DNA of 64,000 bases, taken from assembly GCA_030737875.1 (NCBI GenBank), contig CM060923.1:498816453-498880452 (forward strand). Reading direction: 5' to 3'. Positions 57,901-64,000 of this stretch are shown here, piece by piece (position 1 is the first letter of the stretch; each line of letters opens with the position of its first letter). Origin of the DNA: Allium sativum (Eukaryota > Streptophyta > Magnoliopsida > Asparagales > Amaryllidaceae). Made by a program: the position numbers and the translations under genes. The notes under the pieces are model-generated. The model did no database searches. It had not been told where the DNA came from and worked only from the letters and a program-made list of their open reading frames with translations.

Positions 57901-60900
57901 CGACGGTCGGATCTCCTGTAATACCCATTCGAAGTCAATGGTCGAAATTCACGAACTGTCGAGGCGCGGCGCGTTCTATTCAGGCCATTATATAATATAT
58001 ATATAATATATATAATATATACTTCATCGATTTCAATTCAAAACGTGCTTTATAAATCGTTTTAAATTCATTTTCAAAACGGTTTTAACTTCATATCCAA
58101 TTTCAAATCAAAATTGAATATTCCAATATAAATTCGTTTTAAATTCATTTCAAATCGATTTTAATTCAATTTCAATTTAATTCGAATTTCTATTCATTTC
58201 AATTTAATTCGAATTTCAATTCTACTCAATTTAATTCGAATTCAATTCTATTCAATTTCAATTTGAATTCAGTTCTTTTCAATTTCAATTCGAATTCAAT
58301 TATTTTCAATATAATTCAAATTTCGAAATCACTTTCAGTATACATTGAAAATTGAATAAAATCGATATAAACGTCGTTCACGTCAAAATGGTGTCAATCT
58401 AATCAACACGGCTTCATATATTTCTATTTTCAAATATTCTATTTCAAATATTTCTTTATCAAAACTGGAATGAGGCCCAATCAATTACCATATAATGTTA
58501 ATTATATTGATATTCTACAACACATGTGCAAAATAACAATGATAAATAATCAACCATCATCCAGAGTGCGTTCTACACTGTATAAGCATCAAAAATAAAT
58601 ATTTAACGCTTATAACAACCTGTCAATCAATCGATCGACATACAACTAATTATTGGGATTAGTGTATGTCATATATCGTCCCAATACCCGTGTGGGGTTT
58701 CAAACAATCAAACACAGATTTTATTTGTGCAGTTGGGCGATGTGTAAAATTTATCGTCCCAATCAATATCAATCAAATCAGTGTATATAAACAAATCTCC
58801 GATTTGTTTATAAATATATATTTTAAATACACATTAAAAATTCTATTTTTAACTATAAAATATTTTCCACTTTAAAATATTTTCCACTTTAAAATATTTT
58901 ATTTCATTTCACATCACACAATCAACTACACATCAAAATTAAACAGACAAGCATACAAGCCGTCCATGGTCTGTGGACGACGGGTGTCGGGTGCTACTAA
59001 ACACCGTCTGCATCCTAGTATATTTTTAACTAGAAAAATTAAATTAAAGGTGAGGAGTTCTCACCGATAAGCTAAACCAAACGCCACGACTCTTCTTATG
59101 TAGGTAATCTTCACCTTTTCGCCCCTTGTCACCTTCGTTGCCCGTATTCACTACATATATAAAAATCACATTTTTATATTCTCTTTACTTTACGATAAAA
59201 ATAAAGTTCAGATTTTTATTTCACTTCATATATTTAGATAATATTTTTATTCTACACATCATATAAAAATTAAATTTTTATTATCTATATAATATAAAAA
59301 TCACATTTTTATATCTCCTACATAATAAAGATCGAATTTTTATCATCTATATTATATACAAATTATATTTCTATTATCTCTACTACATAAAGATAATATG
59401 TTTAGCCTTTCTATAATGTAAAAATTATATTTTTAATATTCCTATCATATAAAGATTATATTTTTAATCTTCTACTATAATAAAAATTATATTTTTAACC
59501 TTTCTATTTTATAAATATTATATTTTTATTAATAAAAATCAAAGCATTCCTATAATAAAAATCTCTTCTTTTCCATTATAAATATCCTAGCTTTAACTAT
59601 GAAAATTCGATCTTTGTAGTTAACAAAAATTCGATCTTTGTAGTTATAAAACTGATTTTTCCTTATTTTTAAAACTGAATATAAAGGAGATAAATAAATA
59701 AATAGGTCGAATCAAAACTTACGGGTTTTTTAGTGAAGAAAAAGGGGGTGTCAAAGCTTGTTGGGGGCTCTCAGGTTGTCGGAGCAGCGGGGAGGTGCTG
59801 AATGGGGCGTCAGCGATTTGTACAGAGGAAGGAGGGGGGGTTTCGCGAGGCAGTGGCTGAAGGAGGAGGTCAATGTGAAGGGGGAGGGTGCTGCGGGGTT
59901 CAGGAGGGCGCGAAGGTTGGGGCTCGTCAATCCAAGGGGGGTGAGGGTTGCGCGGTGGTCTGTGGTGGTGGCGCGGGTAGGGCGAGTTGGAGGAGGAGGC
60001 GCCCGCCCTAAGGCGGCGGCGCTGGCGATTGGAGGGGGCGATGGCAGCGGCGGCCCCCCCGTCGCTCTCCTCTTCCCTCTTTTTTTTTCTTACTTTAGAA
60101 ATGAAATCGGGGGGGGGGGGGGGGGCGGCTGAAGGGTTAAGGAGAGGGATTTTATTTTTAATTATTTTAATTTCAAAAAGTTGACTTTTTTATTCGACCT
60201 CTAAACAAGGCCCACCGCCTGTCGTCCATAGCTAATTACCCCCATTCCGAACACAATGGGATATGTATCGTAGGCTGATTCGATCATTTCGATCAGTTTT
60301 CGTCAAAATCAACATATAACTCTGTATATGGAATTTGAACGCACATTTCAATTTACCGGGGCCACATACTAACCAGAAAAATTCCAAAAAAATATTTTCT
60401 AGCTTCGTATTGACGATACGGTCCTAACAAAACTAATTTCGTCAAATTCCGAGACTGTTTGAAAAATGGCCATTTTCTAGTCGATTAAAATCAACTGAAA
60501 TTGGTCAAACGCGTTTTCCTTTGCCACGCTCACATATTGATTCGAAAAATTATGAAAATTGGAATCTAGAAATAACTTGACATCATGGACCCAACAAAAG
60601 TGGTTTCGTCGAATTCCGAGGTCGTTTGCAAAATGGCTATTTTTAAGGGCTTGAATTCCATAGCGACTATTCTGAATTTTCAACTGGACATATCTTTTGA
60701 TTCCCGCTATGAAATCTTGATTTCTCGGACTCGTTGGAAAGATATTCTCAATTAGATCCTATTATTTTTGGTTTCACTAAAATCCGGTTTGTTTTGCACC
60801 CGGTACATTCATTTGAAGTTTGAAATCGAATTATCGAACTACCGCGACATTTTCAATTCCTTTTATAATTATATATAATTATTTATATATTCTAACGATG

Positions 60901-61045
60901 ACGTATATAAATATATACGTTCGAATTCTATTCAAAATAAATTTTTCGTCGATATTATTTAAAATAATTCATTTTAAATATTCAAAATTCGCTAAAATTG
61001 CCAAAATAAAAATTTTAAACTGGCTCGCATTTCCGGGTTGTTACA
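54994..61045 (-). repeat. Element E left (3') LTR (6.05 kb)
   Basis: The first 880 bp match 62078-62977 with a few per cent difference. It contains A-family modules in the same order: the ACGGTCGGATCTCC inverted-repeat module (about 57900), CGTCCATGGTCTGTGGACGA (about 58962), a GC-rich block 59750-60130 with a G17 run, and the U3 doublet around TTTCGTC (about 60440 and 60605). A long simple stretch of AATTCAATTT-type repeats lies at about 58060-58330. The 124-codon frame at 59758-60132 is Gly-rich low complexity, antisense to the element, and not called. Confidence 0.88.
60109..60125. repeat. G17 homopolymer in GC-rich block of E LTR
   Basis: Seventeen consecutive G on the plus strand at the edge of a GC-rich block of about 380 bp in otherwise AT-rich DNA. 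Confidence 0.85.
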
Positions 61046-62077
61046 TTCTCCCCCACTTAAAACTTTTCGTCCCCGAAAAGGAACGAAGCCGAAAGTTGTT
61101 TAACTAATCAACTCAACTTCCATAATTTTGATTACGGCTTAAATTCTTCAACTTTTCAGTTTCTAAGAACATTTCAAATTTTCAGAAATTTGGCTAACAC
61201 CCTAAATTTCGCCATAACCTCCCCTGCACCGGGGACTTCGGGATATTTTATATAGCCTCCCATGGCCTTCTTCAATCAAAAAGAAAAAGAAAAAGCCAAG
61301 CGGCTAGCCAATCGGCTCATAAATTCATCATCACCCAAACAAAACAGTAAATTATGGTAAATATGTAACTATTTGTCAGGCAAACAAATTTTATTCTTCT
61401 ACTCTAGCCTCGTTGCTATGACCTGTTCAATGTAAGTACATGTATATGCAAGCAAATGCGACCAATTTTCAATACAATTCAATATTTGATTCTATTAGGC
61501 TAAATGGTTCGAAATTATCACACAAATAAACAAATAACACAAACATCAATCGATTAGTGGATTAGAATTTCAAATTCATAATTTGATATATATATACAGA
61601 AGATCATGTTTTTGATGCCAATTCACAACAATAAACCTATGTAATTTTTGGTTCTCACACCAGTCTAATGGAAATATATAGATAGCACACTTTCGAAACT
61701 CGAATATGAATACTGATGATGATGCACCATCATCAGAATCATCCCCGGGTGTCTAGAATGTGATTCCATATCTATCCAGTATATTAAAACTTCGAATATT
61801 CGTTCATGATGTGTATATACAAAAACTTTATATACTAGATTGTCCAAATCAATATAAATAAATTATTCAAATACGTATAAAATGGTTTAAATTTCAAAAC
61901 AAAATTGTTTTCATTTGGAAAAATATACTCTTCACACTCGTTCTAGGATACTACTGATCCCATCTCTAACGAGTCATTCTAATTGGATATTACTAACCCA
62001 ATATCTAATGAATTCTTTTGTATGGTTCTAATGTGTCTTGTTCTCGAGCTCTGTAAACCAAAGCTCTGATACCAAAC
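61046..62077 (-). other. Element E internal region, no gag-pol
   Basis: 1,032 bp between purine tract (61047-61062) and primer-binding site (62063-62074). The part next to the primer-binding site resembles A's leader. The part near 61180-61470 resembles a piece of A's LTR (18555-18640 and about 19160-19250; shared TTCGCCATAACCTCC and CTATTTGTC). No frame with protease, RT or integrase motifs is present. Confidence 0.7.
62063..62074 (-). other. Element E primer-binding site (initiator tRNA-Met)
   Basis: The plus strand reads GCTCTGATACCA, three bases from the right LTR. Confidence 0.85.
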
Positions 62078-62977
62078 TGACTCGACCCGAACTTCCCCGT
62101 GAAGGAAAGCCTGGATTGCGTTGAGGACAAGACAAATCAGAACGCAAATAGAAGAACATTTCATTGCTTATTACAACAATTCCATCAGAATACAAGAATA
62201 TACAGAGTATGAATGAATAAAATACATTCGATAAATATCAGAGATTACAATAAATTTCAAAGCAGCGGAAAATAATACAAAACACGACTGAAAGTAATAC
62301 ACGGATACAGAGCTTTCCGAGCATCATTCCAGCTGTAAATCAGGATCCTGTGAATATAAATCTGCAAAACCAAAACTACTAGCTGCCAGTGTCAAAAATA
62401 AGGGCACCCAGAGTTTAGGTTCAAACAATAAACTCCAGGTCAGTCATGTGACTGGTGTGAGAACTAAAATAGTTATTTATCTTTATTTTAAAGTTAGGTA
62501 AATCAAGGGACCATGTCGTATAACATGGAACGGGTTTCCTCCCAAGAATACCAGTGCTTAAAACAAACAGCGCAATGCTAAATAAAGAAAAATAAAGCTT
62601 TTATAAGGCCCAGGTCCCACCACACAATGCAACGCAAGCCGCAGGATAGGGTTTTTACCTTATAATAGCCAAAGAATGCTTGATACGCTAAATTTCATCT
62701 TTTGTTACTATATGTGCATAGTGTCAAAACAATTTCAATCATAAATATTAATCATAGACGGTATGAGTGCCATATCCCACTATGTCGCCATACTAGGCTC
62801 TACAATCAAAACCGCAAAGTCACGTATTGGAAGTTGGATTTCCATCTGTGAACCGAGGCAAGGGATCGTCCTCCACCGAATTCGAGATGCTCCAGCCCGT
62901 GTCTCAGGATCAGAACGCATCAACCCTTTGGATCGTCAGGGCCGGTCCACCGATGTGGATTATTATGCCTGAACACT
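62078..62977 (-). repeat. Element E right (5') LTR, visible part
   Basis: Matches 54994-55888. At GCCTGAACAC (62968-62977) similarity to the left LTR stops abruptly, which marks an insertion. Confidence 0.82.
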
Positions 62978-64000
62978 GTTGTATATAACGGTGTTGTATA
63001 CACAATTATATGATTTTTGTTTGATGATAACAACCAAATATATGTTATTTTAAATGTGTTTGTTGTTGTACTATTTCATATATTTATCACAGACATGAAT
63101 ATAATATTTATATTTAAATAGAATACGACTGTACAGAAATTCAAATATTCACACAGTATTTTATTTAAATATAATATTTTATTTCACTATCAAAACAGTA
63201 CAAATTTATAAACTCCACTGTTTATACATTTCCCTTATATTCACTGATATTCACAACATTCACATTGACTCATATACAGTTTCTGACTACATTTATTTGA
63301 CACTACACACTGTCTTCTGTCATCTTCGATCTTCATTCTTCAGTCTTCTGTCTTTCAGTCTTCTGTCTTTACAGCATCCTCACAGTCAGTCCGGTCTTCA
63401 TACCTGTCATATGAAAACAGAAACACACAATACACTGCAACAGGAATTTAAACTGAATACTTGCAAATATATTTTTCATTTTTAAATTTTTTATTTGCCT
63501 CAGATTTCTGGTGTGTTTCTCATCATTTTTCATGACGTGATCTGATTCATCTGTGTCTAGCCAGTTTGTATATAGTACAGGGACAGAAAATCTTGTCTGT
63601 TGGCTGCATACACACACGTGTATAAGTATACACGCGTGTACTGCCACGCCAATCAGAGTGTAACTAAGGAGTAGCCACGTGGACCATCTCGACTCAGTGC
63701 ACAGTCATCAGTGGGACAATCAAATCAAAGAAGAAAGATGAAAAACAGCTCAGCAATGAAAACATGTGGCGGATCACAAACTTCAGTTCAAAATCAAGTG
63801 ACTCAAAGCAAAATGGTGCACCACAAGTAAGGCAACAAAACAACAAGTTCATGGTTCTACACAGCCAAAGTCAAACAGTTTGGTTCAACAACAAGCATCA
63901 TGGACAGAGCATGATTAAGATGCCAAATCATCACAACAGATCAAAGAAATGTGATCAAATAACCTAAACATGATTTGATGAGCATGGACAACAATAATTA
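62978..64000 (+). mobile_element. Element F: start of a further insertion, perhaps a SIRE-type Copia LTR
   Basis: Begins TGTTGTATATAACGG exactly where the E LTR is cut. The opening TGTTG, the phrase TTGATGATAACAACC shortly after, and later AC-rich text with CACGTGGACC recall LTR starts of SIRE/Maximus Copia elements, but this is a recollection, not an alignment. No coding region is visible in the 1 kb available. If it is an LTR, the duplication should be AACAC. Confidence 0.4.

Larger units (their letters stand above)
54994..64000 (-). mobile_element. Element E: A-related LTR element with about 1-kb non-coding interior
   Basis: Left (3') LTR 54994-61045, internal 61046-62077, right (5') LTR from 62078, running off or interrupted at 62978. 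It starts TGACACGACCCG or TGACTCGACCCG and ends GGTTGTTACA. Its purine tract is identical to A's and its primer-binding site is at 62063-62074. The internal region has no gag or pol frame, so E is a large non-autonomous derivative (LARD-like) or an internally deleted copy. Right-hand duplication is outside the window. Confidence 0.85.

Noticed and set aside
59758..60132. 124-codon Gly/Arg-rich open frame
   Set aside because: It lies antisense in the GC-rich block of E's LTR, runs into a G homopolymer and has overlapping frames on the same strand. Long GC-rich stretches stay open by chance.

Overview
The window is plant nuclear DNA, almost certainly from an angiosperm. It is AT-rich and dominated by Ty3/gypsy chromodomain retrotransposons (chromovirus, Tekay/Del-like) whose primer-binding sites match the 3' end of plant initiator tRNA-Met. 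Between them lie short fragments of plant genes (RETICULATA-RELATED, Bet v 1/PR-10, plastidic glucose translocator, filament-like plant protein, BTB/POZ). I found no intact single-copy gene, no rRNA or tRNA gene and no CRISPR array. Nothing in the sequence fixes the species.

Layout. 1-4963: gene-poor flank with a 539-bp Mutator-like MITE (333-871, 9-bp target duplication), a complete TRIM (2682-3183, minus strand) and a frameshifted RETICULATA-RELATED fragment (4511-4802). 4969-44974: a 40-kb nest. The outer element, A, is a minus-strand chromovirus with unusually long LTRs (about 6.5 kb each), a 4.6-kb internal region holding decayed gag-pol, and TSD GCTAA. Its left LTR is split by element B (7497-18498) and its right LTR by element C (29774-41145; TSD ATACA). 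B and C are plus-strand members of one family with 3.5-3.7-kb LTRs. 44980-51785: old single-copy DNA with irregular intron-like repeats, a BTB fragment on the minus strand, and a same-strand cluster of PR-10, glucose-translocator and FPP fragments. 51790-64000: a second nest. The LTR of an A-family element D is split by element E, an A-related element whose roughly 1-kb internal region has no gag-pol. E's own right LTR is split at 62978 by the start of another element, F.

How the parts relate. LTR divergence counted by eye on samples gives the order A (about 3%), B (about 2.6%), C (about 0.6%), which agrees with the nesting. C has almost identical LTRs, yet its pol is riddled with stops and has lost catalytic residues (FVDD to FVNN in RT, E to K in integrase). 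B and C share the same non-coding scar between RT and RNase H. This fits a defective lineage that is copied in trans. The U3 of B and C carries a conserved regulatory layout: an inverted pair of E2F-type sites, then an array of GTCGAC palindromes at exact 12-bp period, then a TATA box. This is the most interesting regulatory structure in the window.
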